DNA from: Pseudolabrys sp.
GTDB taxonomy: Bacteria; Pseudomonadota; Alphaproteobacteria; Rhizobiales; Xanthobacteraceae
Direction: 5' to 3'
DNA: 64,000 nucleotides
NCBI GenBank assembly: GCA_030684935.1
Contig: JAUXXH010000016.1
Location: 29,190-93,189 of the forward strand
Under the pieces are notes generated by a model. The model had not been told where the DNA came from. It searched no databases and worked only from the letters and a program-made list of their open reading frames with translations. The translations under genes and the position numbers were made by a program. This document shows positions 40,128 to 49,116 of this stretch, piece after piece (position 1 is the stretch's first letter; every line of letters starts with the position of its first letter).

Positions 40128-42637
40128 CCGACACGACCGCTGCCACCGATCCGATCCGGCTGCACAAGCAGCTCCACCGCATCTGGCGCACGCCGCCGGG
40201 GTTCGGCCGGCTGTCGGCGGTCAATCACACTATCGTCGGCCGCCGCTTCATCATCACCGCTTTTGTGTTCTTCGGCATCGGCGGCATCCTGGCGATGCTA
40301 ATCCGGGCGCAACTGGCGACGCCGCGCAGCGCGTTCCTCGGCCCGGAGATCTACAACCAGGTCTTCACCATGCACGGCACGGTGATGATGTTCCTGTTCG
40401 CCATTCCGCTGTTCGAGGGTTTGGCGATGTATCTGCTGCCGAAAATGCTCGGCGCCCGCGACATGGCATTCCCGCGGCTGAGCGCCTACGGCTACTGGTG
40501 CTATCTGTTCGGCGGCTCGATCCTGATCATCGGGCTGGTGCTGGGACTGGCGCCCGACGGCGGCTGGTTCATGTACACGCCGCTGTCGTCGCGCACCTAT
40601 ACGCCCGGCATCAATGCCGACATCTGGCTGATCGGCATTACCTTCGTTGAAATCTCGGCGTTGGCGGCGGCGATCGAGATCATCGCCACCATCTTCAAAA
40701 CCCGCGCGCCGGGCATGTCGCTCGACAAGATGCCGCTGTTCGCCTGGTACATGCTGGTGACGGCCTTCATGATGCTGTTCGGCTTTCCGCCGCTGATCGT
40801 CGGTTCGATCCTGCTCGAGATCGAGCGCGCCTTCGACCTGCCGTTCTTCGATCCGGCGCGCGGCGGCGACCCGCTGCTGTGGCAGCATCTGTTCTGGCTG
40901 TTCGGCCACCCGGAGGTCTACATCATCTTCCTGCCGGCGGCCGGCGTGATGTCGACCTTGCTGCCGGTGTTCGCGCGGCGGGAGATCATCGGCTACATCT
41001 GGATCGTCGTGAGCATCGTCGCGATGGCATTCCTCAGCTTCGGCCTGTGGGTGCACCACATGTTCACGGTGGGCATCCCGCATCTGGCGCTGGCGTTCTT
41101 CTCGGCCGCCAGCACGGCGGTGGCGTTTCCGACCGCGGTGCAGTTCTTTGCCTGGATCGGCACGCTGGCCACCGGCCGGCCGCAACTGAAACTGCCGATG
41201 CTGTTCCTGCTCGGCTTCTTCTTCGTGTTTGCCATGGGCGGTCTGACCGGCGTGATGTTGGCGATCGTGCCGTTCAACTGGCAGGTCCACGACACCCATT
41301 TCGTCGTCGCCCATCTGCATTACGTGCTGGTCGGCGGCTTCATCTTCCCGATGCTGGCGGCGGCCTATTACTGGCTGCCGCACTTCACCGGCCGCGCGCC
41401 ACGGCTCAGCCTCGGCATCACTGCGTTCTGGCTGATATTCATCGGCTTCAATCTGACATTCCTGATCATGCACCTCACCGGGCTGCTCGGCATGCCGCGG
41501 CGCATCTACACCTATGATGATGCGGCCGGCTGGGAATGGCTGAACCTGGTGTCGTCGATCGGTTCGTTCGTGATGGCGATCGGCTTCGCGCTGTTCACCG
41601 TCGACATCGTGTTGCAGGTCACCATGGGCAAGCGCGCCCGGCGCAATCCGTGGGGCGCCAAGACGCTGGAATGGGCGACGGCGATGCCGCCGCCGGCCTA
41701 CAACTTCGCCTCGCTGCCCAGCGTGACGTCGCGCACGCCGCTGACCGACGCGCGCGGGATCGCGGTCGATCTGGCGCGCGGGCAGGGCTATCTCGGCTTC
41801 GTGCGCGAAGGCCGGCTGGAGACACTGGGCGTCGAAATCACCAGCGGCCGGCTGGAGCAGGTGATCCGGCTGCCGAACTCCACGCACATCCCGCTGTACA
41901 CCGCGCTGGTGACCGCCGTGTTCTTTGTCGGCGTGCTGCTGAAATTCTATCTCGTCGCCGTTATTGGTTTCGTCGCCACCATCGCCATGCTGCTGATGTG
42001 GACGCGCGGCTGGGGCGACCGCGCCGACCGCGGTCTGATGCCGGTGGGGCAGGGCGAAGAAGCGCCGCCGCATACTGAGGTCACCGGCGCGCCGTCGAAC
42101 TGGGCGATGACGCTGGCGCTGTTCGCCAATGGCACCGCCTATGCCTCGCTGGCCTTCGGCATGCTGTTCCTCTGGGTGGTGGCGCCGAACTGGCCGCCGC
42201 CGGTGCTGCTGGATCCGGGCCTGCTGGCCTCGGCGCTGGCCGTCGCGGGTCTCGCGGCAGCCGCCTTCGCCGCCATGCGCAGCGTGGCGCCGGCGGTGCT
42301 GGCGAAAGCGCCGCAGCGCGAGCTGTGGCTGGCGGTCGCCGCCGCCGGGAATGGCGCGGCCTTGGCCGGCTTCATCATGCTGATGATGGCGGTGCCCGAT
42401 CCGACCCGGCATGCCTATCTGGCGGCGACCTTCGTGCTGCTGGCCTATGTCGCGCTGCATGCCGCGCTCGGCGTCGTGTTCGCCGGTTACGGCATTGTGC
42501 GCAGCCGCGCCGGCTATGTCTCAGCGATGCGCTCGCTGGATCTGCGTATCGGGGCGCAGTGGCATCGCTACACCGCCGGGATCGGCCTGATCGCGCTGCT
42601 GCTGATCCACGGCCTGCCGAGGGTGATGGGATCATGA
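40124..42637 (+). CDS. ctaD: Cytochrome c oxidase subunit I/III fusion
   Basis: 837 residues. Residues about 20-540 are subunit I: low-spin heme ligand His84 in MHGTVMM, FGHPEVY (Glu264, cross-link Tyr266), HH at 311-312 and the heme pair in AHLHYV (397, 399). The C-terminal ~240 residues, with further helices, resemble subunit III. The enzyme reduces oxygen and pumps protons. The K-channel lysine is replaced: the family has PTGIK where this protein has PTAVQ (Gln340). The entry aspartate of the D channel is kept (ARDMAFPR, Asp113), but the asparagines that follow it are changed to Ser and Ala. It overlaps both neighbours by four bases. Confidence 0.93.
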   Translation: MTDTTAATDPIRLHKQLHRIWRTPPGFGRLSAVNHTIVGRRFIITAFVFFGIGGILAMLIRAQLATPRSAFLGPEIYNQVFTMHGTVMMFLFAIPLFEGLAMYLLPKMLGARDMAFPRLSAYGYWCYLFGGSILIIGLVLGLAPDGGWFMYTPLSSRTYTPGINADIWLIGITFVEISALAAAIEIIATIFKTRAPGMSLDKMPLFAWYMLVTAFMMLFGFPPLIVGSILLEIERAFDLPFFDPARGGDPLLWQHLFWLFGHPEVYIIFLPAAGVMSTLLPVFARREIIGYIWIVVSIVAMAFLSFGLWVHHMFTVGIPHLALAFFSAASTAVAFPTAVQFFAWIGTLATGRPQLKLPMLFLLGFFFVFAMGGLTGVMLAIVPFNWQVHDTHFVVAHLHYVLVGGFIFPMLAAAYYWLPHFTGRAPRLSLGITAFWLIFIGFNLTFLIMHLTGLLGMPRRIYTYDDAAGWEWLNLVSSIGSFVMAIGFALFTVDIVLQVTMGKRARRNPWGAKTLEWATAMPPPAYNFASLPSVTSRTPLTDARGIAVDLARGQGYLGFVREGRLETLGVEITSGRLEQVIRLPNSTHIPLYTALVTAVFFVGVLLKFYLVAVIGFVATIAMLLMWTRGWGDRADRGLMPVGQGEEAPPHTEVTGAPSNWAMTLALFANGTAYASLAFGMLFLWVVAPNWPPPVLLDPGLLASALAVAGLAAAAFAAMRSVAPAVLAKAPQRELWLAVAAAGNGAALAGFIMLMMAVPDPTRHAYLAATFVLLAYVALHAALGVVFAGYGIVRSRAGYVSAMRSLDLRIGAQWHRYTAGIGLIALLLIHGLPRVMGS

Positions 42638-43002
42638 ACGGCATCATGACTGGCTCGCGCAACCAGGCCTTCCTGTTCATGGCGCTGGGCTTCACGGTGT
42701 GGGCGCTGGCCTTCTCGGTCCTCTACGGCGTGCAGGGCACCGGTTGCGAACTGGGCTGGCACCGCCAGCCGATCGGTCCCTTGAGCCTGCTGCGCTGGCT
42801 GTTGATCCTGATCTGGGCGGCGCACATGGCGGTGCTCGGTTGGGTGTACTGGCGCTGCCGGTCCGCGCTGGCCGTCACGGCTGCCAAGGCGATGCCGGAG
42901 GCATTCTTGTGGCGGGCTTCGATGGCGCTGAGCATCACCGCGGCGGCGGCGACCGTATGGATCGGTCTCGCCTTGCTGGTGCCGTCAATCTGCGTCGTGT
43001 GA
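42634..43002 (+). CDS. Small membrane protein at the end of the cox operon
   Basis: 122 residues, three transmembrane helices (about 11-33, 50-70, 90-115). It overlaps ctaD by four bases (ATGA), so it is translated with the oxidase. It has two cysteines in loops (GTGCELGW and WRCR). No family recognised. A subunit IV-like or assembly role is plausible from position only. Confidence 0.7.
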   Translation: MNGIMTGSRNQAFLFMALGFTVWALAFSVLYGVQGTGCELGWHRQPIGPLSLLRWLLILIWAAHMAVLGWVYWRCRSALAVTAAKAMPEAFLWRASMALSITAAAATVWIGLALLVPSICVV

Positions 43003-43090
43003 CGCAGCGGCGGAACCTCCGTCCGCGTCGTCGCGTTGTCATCGACAGCATTTACGCTCGTCCGTTCGCCGCGAACTCAGGGACTTCATC

Positions 43091-43264
43091 ATGAAAAATA
43101 CCCCCAAGGACGGACGGAAGTCGCATCCGAAGCCTAATAACGAGGGCGGTGGTGGCCTCGCGGAGCGCCAGGAACGTGAGAAGAATCAAGGCAGTCTGGT
43201 CGACAAGACCGACGACCGCAAAGGCCCGGTCACGCCATTGCCAATTCCGCCGCCGCCCGACTGA
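43091..43264 (+). CDS. Small hydrophilic hypothetical protein (57 aa)
   Basis: 57 codons from ATG 43091, with AGGG about ten bases upstream. The product is wholly hydrophilic and probably disordered: MKNTPKDGRKSHPKPNN, then GGGGLAERQEREKNQ, and a proline-rich end (TPLPIPPPPD). Codon use is in keeping with the genome. No domain recognised. It lies 38 bases before the next small gene and may share its transcript. Confidence 0.5.
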   Translation: MKNTPKDGRKSHPKPNNEGGGGLAERQEREKNQGSLVDKTDDRKGPVTPLPIPPPPD

Positions 43265-43302
43265 GCGAGGCCAGTCGCAGGCCTCACCGCAAGGAAAAGG
43301 CC

Positions 43303-43566
43303 ATGCCCGGCAAGCGCATTCAGTTCGATGACGAGACCTTCGCCGCGCTCGACATGCTCGGCAAGGACCAGATGAAGACTTTCCAGGAACTGGCCGACGA
43401 GGCCTTCCGCGACCTGCTGCGCAAGCATGGCCGCCCGGCCAGCCTGAAGGAGGCGCTGCGCCGCAGCGCCGGCGTCTCGGCCGAGGTTGTGCCTCTGCCG
43501 TTGAAGCGCAAGGAGGCCGCGCCGCCGCAATCCGTTCCAACTGCCAAACGCAAGAAGCGGCGTTGA
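43303..43566 (+). CDS. Small basic hypothetical protein, ribbon-helix-helix-like start (87 aa)
   Basis: 87 residues. KRIQFDDETFAALDMLGKDQMKTFQELADEAFRDLL (partly quoted) shows one strand and two helices, like a ribbon-helix-helix protein. The C-terminal half is a lysine/proline-rich basic tail ending KRKKRR, suited to DNA binding. It converges with ku, four bases away. A link to Ku-dependent repair is only positional. Confidence 0.6.
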   Translation: MPGKRIQFDDETFAALDMLGKDQMKTFQELADEAFRDLLRKHGRPASLKEALRRSAGVSAEVVPLPLKRKEAAPPQSVPTAKRKKRR

Positions 43567-43570
43567 GCCT

Positions 43571-44452
43571 TTAGCTGGCCTTGCGCTGCCGTGCGGTCGA
43601 GCGCGTGGTCTTCTTCGACCGCGTTGCAGTGCGGCGCGCCGGCGAGCGTTCCGCCGGTCGCGCCTTGCCGCCCTTGCCTTCGCTCTGGGCGCTGCGCCGC
43701 AGCGCGTCCATGAGATTGATGACCTTGGACGGCTCCTTGGTCTTGGTGGCGGTGATCTTCTCGCCGTGCTGCTTTTTCTTCAGCAGCTCTTTCAGCGCGT
43801 TTTCATAGTGATCCTCGAACTTTTCGGGATCGAAATGACCGGCCTTGGTTTCGACGATGTGGCGCGCCAGGTCGAGCATGTCCTTGGTGACCTTCTCGTC
43901 GGGGATGTCGTCGAAGTAATCCTCCTCGTTGCGCACCTCATACGGATAGCGCAGCGTCACGCCCATCAGTCCCTTGCCACGCGGCTTCAGGCCGATGATG
44001 TGCTCGCGTGATGTGAAGACAACGCGCCCGAGCGCGACCATGCCTTCCTGCTTGATGGCTTCGCGGATCACGGCGAAGGCCTGCACGCCGACGTCGCCGT
44101 CGGGGACGATGTAATAGGGATCGCCGATATAGAGTTCGTCGATTTCCTTGGCCGGCACGAACTGGTCGATGTCGATCATCCGCGTGCTTTCGATCGAGGC
44201 CGCTTCCATCTCTTCGGCGGTCAGCTCGATGTACTGGCCCTTTTCGACCTCGTAGCCCTTGATGATCGAATCCTGCGCGACCTCGTCGCCGGTCTCTTCA
44301 TCGACTTTGCGGTAGCGGACGCGATGGCCGGTGTCCTTGTTCAGCTGGTGAAAGCGGATTTTCTCGCGCGACGATGTCGCCGGAAACAGCGCGATCGGGC
44401 ACGACACCAGCGACAGCCGCAGATAACCCTTCCAGTACGCGCGCGGGGCCAT
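43571..44452 (-). CDS. ku: Non-homologous end-joining protein Ku
   Basis: 293 residues, normal for bacterial Ku. MAPRAYWKGYLRLSLVSCP at the start (quoted in part), FHQLNKDTGHRVRYRKV, and the beta-barrel core with GRVVFTSREHIIGLKPRGKGL are characteristic. The C-terminus is a Lys/Arg/Ala-rich tail that aids DNA binding. The homodimer holds broken ends and recruits LigD, which is not in this window. Confidence 0.96.
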   Translation of the reverse strand: MAPRAYWKGYLRLSLVSCPIALFPATSSREKIRFHQLNKDTGHRVRYRKVDEETGDEVAQDSIIKGYEVEKGQYIELTAEEMEAASIESTRMIDIDQFVPAKEIDELYIGDPYYIVPDGDVGVQAFAVIREAIKQEGMVALGRVVFTSREHIIGLKPRGKGLMGVTLRYPYEVRNEEDYFDDIPDEKVTKDMLDLARHIVETKAGHFDPEKFEDHYENALKELLKKKQHGEKITATKTKEPSKVINLMDALRRSAQSEGKGGKARPAERSPARRTATRSKKTTRSTARQRKAS

Positions 44453-44673
44453 GACCTACTCCAATACACAGGGCGCCAAAGACCCGACTCAACGCCGGTT
44501 CCGCGGCGGTGTTCCGGATAACGTGCCAACTAGTTCTGTTCATTGAATGTTCCCGGGACGCGTGGCCCGATTCCGCTCTCGACCTGACCGCATCTGACAG
44601 GCATTCTCCCGCCGCTCATCTTGTTGACAGCGCATCAGGTTCTCGCGTTTTCCACGACAAGCCCGGAAGTTGC

Positions 44674-45936
44674 ATGGCGTCCAGCGAGCCCCCCTCAGCC
44701 CCACCCGGCGCCGGTCCGGTGGCCTTGCCCGTTGTCCGGCCCGGTCCGGGCTTTCAGCTTCTGGCCGGCATCCGCGTCCTCGACCTGACCACGTCGGTGG
44801 CCGGGCCCTACGCCGCCATGCTGCTGGGCGATATGGGCGCCGACGTCGTCAAGATCGAACGGCCCGGCAGCGGCGACGATGCACGTGCCTGGGGACCGCC
44901 GTTTCTCGACGGTGAATCGCTCTGGTATGTCGCCGTCAACCGCAACAAGCGCAGCGTCACGCTCGACTACGCCAGCCCGCAGGGCCGCGACGTGCTCGCC
45001 ACCCTGATCAAGGCCAGCGATGTGGTGGTGGTGAACCAGCCGGCGCGGGTGCAGACCAAGCTCGGCGTTGACGCCGCCACCTGTCAGGCGTTGCGGCCTG
45101 ATGTCATTCACGTTTCGATCACCGGTTTCGGCGTCAGCGGCCAGCGCAGCGACTGGACCTGTTACGATCTGATCGCCGAAGGTTATTCCGGCGTGATGGA
45201 CCTGACCGGCGAGCCCGACGGTCCGCCGCAGAAGGTCGGCGCGCCGGCGGCCGACATGCTGGCCGGCTCGGACGCGGCCTTCGCAGCCGTCTCGGCGCTG
45301 TTCGATCGCAGCCGATCGGGCCAGGGCCACGCCATCGATATTTCACTGGTCGAAAGCATGACGCGCCTCCTGGCCTGCCGCATCGTGCCCTATCTGGCGA
45401 CGCAGGAACTGCCGCGGCGCTCCGGCGGCAAGGACAGCGTGATCGCTATCTACCAGGTGTTCGACACCGCCGATCTGCCGGTCACACTCGGGCTCGGCAG
45501 TGACGCCATCTGGGAGCGGTTCTGGGGAGCGCTCGGACAGCCGGAGGTGGCCCGCAACGAGCGCTATGGCTCCAACGTCAAGCGGCGCGCGCATCGCGGC
45601 GAGATTGTCGCGCTCATTCAGGGCATCCTCGACACCAAACCACGCGACCACTGGCTGGCGTTGTTCAGCAAGGCGCGCATTCCGGCCGGGCCGATCTACC
45701 GGATCGACGAACTGGCCGCCGACGCGGCATTGCAACAGCGCGGATTGTTCTACACGCTGGCGGCCGACGGGCGGCAGATCCCGCAGGTCGGCACCGGTTT
45801 CCAGGTCGACGGCGCGGCCAATGTGCCGCGGATGGCGCCGCCGAAGCTCGGCGCCTCGACCGGCGAGATCTTGCGCGAGGTCGCAAAGCTGACCGACGAC
45901 CAAATTGCTGCGCTCAAGCGCGGCGGCGTCATCTAG
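44674..45936 (+). CDS. CaiB/BaiF (class III) CoA-transferase
   Basis: 420 residues. IRVLDLTTSVAGPYAAMLLGDMGADVVKIE is the family start (quoted in part), and the catalytic aspartate lies in KVGAPAADMLAG. These enzymes move CoA between acids through an aspartyl anhydride. About 25 Pro-rich residues precede the domain; ATG 44674 is the only sensible start. It is the first gene of an eleven-gene catabolic operon, 11 bases before the BadI-like gene. The upstream 221 bases are shared with divergent ku and no regulator gene is adjacent. Confidence 0.9.
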   Translation: MASSEPPSAPPGAGPVALPVVRPGPGFQLLAGIRVLDLTTSVAGPYAAMLLGDMGADVVKIERPGSGDDARAWGPPFLDGESLWYVAVNRNKRSVTLDYASPQGRDVLATLIKASDVVVVNQPARVQTKLGVDAATCQALRPDVIHVSITGFGVSGQRSDWTCYDLIAEGYSGVMDLTGEPDGPPQKVGAPAADMLAGSDAAFAAVSALFDRSRSGQGHAIDISLVESMTRLLACRIVPYLATQELPRRSGGKDSVIAIYQVFDTADLPVTLGLGSDAIWERFWGALGQPEVARNERYGSNVKRRAHRGEIVALIQGILDTKPRDHWLALFSKARIPAGPIYRIDELAADAALQQRGLFYTLAADGRQIPQVGTGFQVDGAANVPRMAPPKLGASTGEILREVAKLTDDQIAALKRGGVI

Positions 45937-45947
45937 GGAGACGTTAC

Positions 45948-46727
45948 GTGGCTTATAAGACGATCCTGTACGAAGAAGACGGCCCGATCGGCACCATCAC
46001 GCTGAACCGTCCCGACGACGGCAACATGTTCAACGTCACGATGTGCCACGAAGTCCGCGACTGCATCGAGGCGATCCGCCGCGAAACGCGCACCCGCGTG
46101 GTGGTGCTGACCGGCGCCGGCGACAAGTTTTTCTGCATCGGCGGTCGCAAGGACGGCATGGAGGACACCATCCTCTACGCCGGCACGCTGCCGACGCTGG
46201 AAATGTACGAGGCCATCGACCGGCTGCAGAAGCCGGTGATCGCCTCGGTCAACGGCTTCGCGGTCGGCGGCGGCAATGTGCTGCAGATGGTCTGCGACAT
46301 GACCATCGCCAAGGAAAGCGCGGTGTTCCGCCAGGTCGGCCCGATGATGGGCTCGTTCGATGCCGGCTACGGCACCTGGTATCTCGAGGACATGGTCGGC
46401 AAGAAGAAGGCCAAGGAAATCTGGTTCAACAACCCGAAGATTCCGGCGCACGAAGCGCTGGCGCTCGGCCTGATCAACCGCGTGGTGCCGGACGACGAGC
46501 TCAAGGAGGCAACGCGCGCCTTCGCCATGGAAACCGCCGATCGCGGACCTTTCGCGCTGGCGGCGGTGAAGGCGGCGTTCAATGCGCGTCACGGCGGCGT
46601 CTCGGGGCTGGCGCGCATGGCGCACGATCTCTTGCTGCGCTCCTATCTGGAGAGCGACGAGAGTCACGAAATGTCGGCCTCGTTCGCGCAGAAGCGCAAG
46701 CCGGACCCGTCGAAGTTCGGGCGCTGA
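45948..46727 (+). CDS. Crotonase-family ring-cleavage hydrolase or synthase, MenB/BadI-like
   Basis: 259 residues, starting at GTG 45948. Oxyanion-hole segments FFCIGG (61-66) and GGGNVLQMVCD (107-117) are present. GSFDAGYGT (135-143) is the signature shared by MenB (dihydroxynaphthoyl-CoA synthase) and BadI (2-ketocyclohexanecarboxyl-CoA hydrolase), with Asp138 in the catalytic place. The crotonase hydratase glutamates are absent. No menaquinone genes are nearby, whereas a CoA ligase, acyl-CoA dehydrogenase, hydratase and SDR follow, so BadI-type hydrolytic ring opening is favoured. That assignment is inference. Confidence 0.82.
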   Translation: MAYKTILYEEDGPIGTITLNRPDDGNMFNVTMCHEVRDCIEAIRRETRTRVVVLTGAGDKFFCIGGRKDGMEDTILYAGTLPTLEMYEAIDRLQKPVIASVNGFAVGGGNVLQMVCDMTIAKESAVFRQVGPMMGSFDAGYGTWYLEDMVGKKKAKEIWFNNPKIPAHEALALGLINRVVPDDELKEATRAFAMETADRGPFALAAVKAAFNARHGGVSGLARMAHDLLLRSYLESDESHEMSASFAQKRKPDPSKFGR

Positions 46728-46729
46728 CC

Positions 46730-48349
46730 ATGCGTCCGTCGCTGACCTTGCATCATCCGGCGCTGGCCAAGCGCTATTACGCCGACGGCGTCTGGCAGGA
46801 CGACACGTTCTACGGCCTGCTGCGCGACCACGCCGAGCGCCGGCCCGATGGCATCGCGGTGCGCGATGGACGGCAGCAGCTCACCTGGCGGCAATTGCAG
46901 CACTGGGTCGACGGCGTCTCGGCCGATCTGCACCGGCGCGGCATCACCGCCGGCGACCGCGTCTCGATGTGGCTCGGCAACCGCGCCGAGGCGCTGGTGA
47001 TGTTTCTCGCCTGCGCCCGCAACGGCATTGCCTGCAACCCGTCGCTGCACCGGACCTACAATGCCGGTGAGATCGTGGCGCTGCTGGACCGGCTCGACGC
47101 CAGGGCGCTGCTGACCGAACCGGGCTGGGGCGCCGATGGCACGCCGGGCGCGGTGGCCGGCGCGCTGCAGCAGGCGGCGTCGCTGAAGCGCGTCTATGTG
47201 CCGGCCGATTTGCCCGCGCCGGGCAAGGCCGTCACCGACGCCGTCGAAGACCCCGACAAGGTGCTCTATCTCGCCTTCACCTCCGGCACCACCGGCGTGC
47301 CGAAATGCGTCATGCATTCCGACAATACGCTGCTGGCCAATGCCCGCGACATGGTGCGCGACTGGCAGCACGGACCGGAGACCAGGCTGCTGTCGCTGAG
47401 CCCGCTGTCGCATCACATCGCCTGGGTGGCGGTGGCGCAATGGCTGGTCGCCGGCTGCACGCTGATCACCGACGACCCGCCCGCTGGCACGACGCGGCTC
47501 GGCTGGATCGTCGAGACGCAGGCGACCTATGTGATGGGCGTGCCGACCCATGCCATGGACGTGCTCGCCGAGCAGCAGCGGCTCGGCCTGCCGCGGCTCG
47601 GCGCCGTCGACATCTTCTACATGGCGGGTGCGCCGATCCCGCCGTCGGTGTGCGAGGCCTTCGTGCGCCAGGGCATCAAGCCGCAGAACATCTACGGCAT
47701 GACCGAGAACTCGTCGCACCAGTACACCCATCCCGGCGACGACGAGGCCACCATCATCTCGACCTGCGGCCGCGGCGGCAAAGCCTATGAAGTGCGCATC
47801 TTCGATCCGGCCGACGAGAATATCGATCTGCCGGCGGGCAGCGTCGGTCAGATCGGCGGCCGCGGCGGTGCGCTGATGCTGGGCTATTTCGCCAACCAGG
47901 CGGCGACCGAAGCGAGCTTCAACCGCGACGGCTGGTTCCTGTCCGGCGATCTCGGCGTGCTCGACGACAAGGGCAACCTGAAGATCGAGGGCCGGCTGAA
48001 GGACCTCATCATCCGCGGCGGCCACAACATCTATCCGGCGCATATCGAGGCGCTTGCGCTGCGCCACCCGCAGGTTCAGCGTGTCGCGTGCTATCCGGTG
48101 GCCGATGAGCGGCTCGGCGAGCGCGTCTGCATCGCCGTCATCGGCGACATCGGCGCCGACGCGCTGCTGGCGCATCTCGCCGACCAGGGCCTGTCGAAAT
48201 ACGACATGCCGGAATACTTTCTGAACGTGGGTTCTTTTCCGCTCACCGCGAGCGGCAAGATCCTCAAGCGCGAACTGGTCGAGATGACCAAAAAGGGCGC
48301 GCTGGCGCCGGCGGCGATCCGCTGGACCGCGCAGGCGAGGGCCGGCTGA
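46730..48349 (+). CDS. Acyl-CoA synthetase (AMP-forming), AliA-like
   Basis: 539 residues. P-loop-like FTSGTTGVPKCVMH, YGMTEN, DGWFLSGDLG, and the C-terminal SGKILKRELVE catalytic lysine are all present. The TENSSHQYTHPGDD region is as I remember from cyclohexanecarboxylate-CoA ligases, but that is memory, not a search. It would activate the pathway's acid with ATP and CoA. It starts two bases after the BadI-like stop and shares one base (TGATG) with the next gene. Confidence 0.88.
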   Translation: MRPSLTLHHPALAKRYYADGVWQDDTFYGLLRDHAERRPDGIAVRDGRQQLTWRQLQHWVDGVSADLHRRGITAGDRVSMWLGNRAEALVMFLACARNGIACNPSLHRTYNAGEIVALLDRLDARALLTEPGWGADGTPGAVAGALQQAASLKRVYVPADLPAPGKAVTDAVEDPDKVLYLAFTSGTTGVPKCVMHSDNTLLANARDMVRDWQHGPETRLLSLSPLSHHIAWVAVAQWLVAGCTLITDDPPAGTTRLGWIVETQATYVMGVPTHAMDVLAEQQRLGLPRLGAVDIFYMAGAPIPPSVCEAFVRQGIKPQNIYGMTENSSHQYTHPGDDEATIISTCGRGGKAYEVRIFDPADENIDLPAGSVGQIGGRGGALMLGYFANQAATEASFNRDGWFLSGDLGVLDDKGNLKIEGRLKDLIIRGGHNIYPAHIEALALRHPQVQRVACYPVADERLGERVCIAVIGDIGADALLAHLADQGLSKYDMPEYFLNVGSFPLTASGKILKRELVEMTKKGALAPAAIRWTAQARAG

Positions 48350-49116
48350 TGTCCGTGAAGCTCGAACAACGCGACGACGTCGCCATCCTCACGCTGGACC
48401 GGCAGGAGGCGCTGAACGCGCTGTCCTTCGCCATCATCGATCAAATCGAACAGGCGATCGACAAGGTCGCCGGCATGCCGGTGCGGGCGCTCATTGTCAC
48501 CGGCGCCGGACCGAAGGCGTTCTGCGCCGGCGCCGACATCAAGGAATTGCGGCACCGGACGCTGGCGGCGCAGCGCGCCGGCATCGAGCGCGGCCAGGCG
48601 GTGTTCGCCAGGCTCGACACGCTGAAGGTCGCCTCGATCGCCGTCATCAACGGCTACGCCTTCGGCGGCGGGCTCGAACTCGCATTGGCCTGCACCTTCC
48701 GGCTCGCCACCCGCAACGCCAAAATGGGCCTGCCTGAAATCAAGCTCGGCCTGACGCCCGGCTACGGCGGCACGCAGCGGCTGCCGCGCGCCGTCGGCGA
48801 GGCGCGGGCGCTGGAGATGATCCTGACCGGCAAGACCGTCGATGCCGAGGAGGCGCTGCGCATCGGCCTGGTCAACCGGCTGGTCGATGGCGACGCGGTC
48901 GAAGCGGGGCTCGCATTCGCGCGCGAGTTCACGGTCTACAGCCTGCCGGCGCTGAACTTCGCCCGCCAGGCGGTGCAGCGCGCGCTCGATGTGCCGGTGC
49001 ATGAAGGCCTGAAGATCGAGGCCGATCTCGGTTCGCTGGCGTTCCGCACCGCCGATGCCGAGGAAGGTATGGCGGCGTTCAGCGACAAGCGCAAAGCGGC
49101 GTTCCGCGATGAGTGA
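48349..49116 (+). CDS. Enoyl-CoA hydratase
   Basis: 255 residues. Both catalytic glutamates of crotonase are present, in GGLELALAC and GLPEIKLGLTPGYGGTQRLPR. Oxyanion segment FCAGADIKEL. It would hydrate the ring or chain enoyl-CoA made by the acyl-CoA dehydrogenase (BadK-like step). Its start overlaps the synthetase stop by one base and its end overlaps the SDR by eight bases. Confidence 0.92.
   Translation: MSVKLEQRDDVAILTLDRQEALNALSFAIIDQIEQAIDKVAGMPVRALIVTGAGPKAFCAGADIKELRHRTLAAQRAGIERGQAVFARLDTLKVASIAVINGYAFGGGLELALACTFRLATRNAKMGLPEIKLGLTPGYGGTQRLPRAVGEARALEMILTGKTVDAEEALRIGLVNRLVDGDAVEAGLAFAREFTVYSLPALNFARQAVQRALDVPVHEGLKIEADLGSLAFRTADAEEGMAAFSDKRKAAFRDE

Noticed and set aside
40298..42460. 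Long minus-strand open frame (720 codons) opposite ctaD
   Set aside because: His/Arg/Gln-rich shadow of the oxidase gene; no start signal and no family.
46664..48175. Minus-strand open frame of 503 codons opposite the acyl-CoA synthetase
   Set aside because: Arg/His/Gln-rich antisense shadow; the synthetase on the plus strand has all catalytic motifs.
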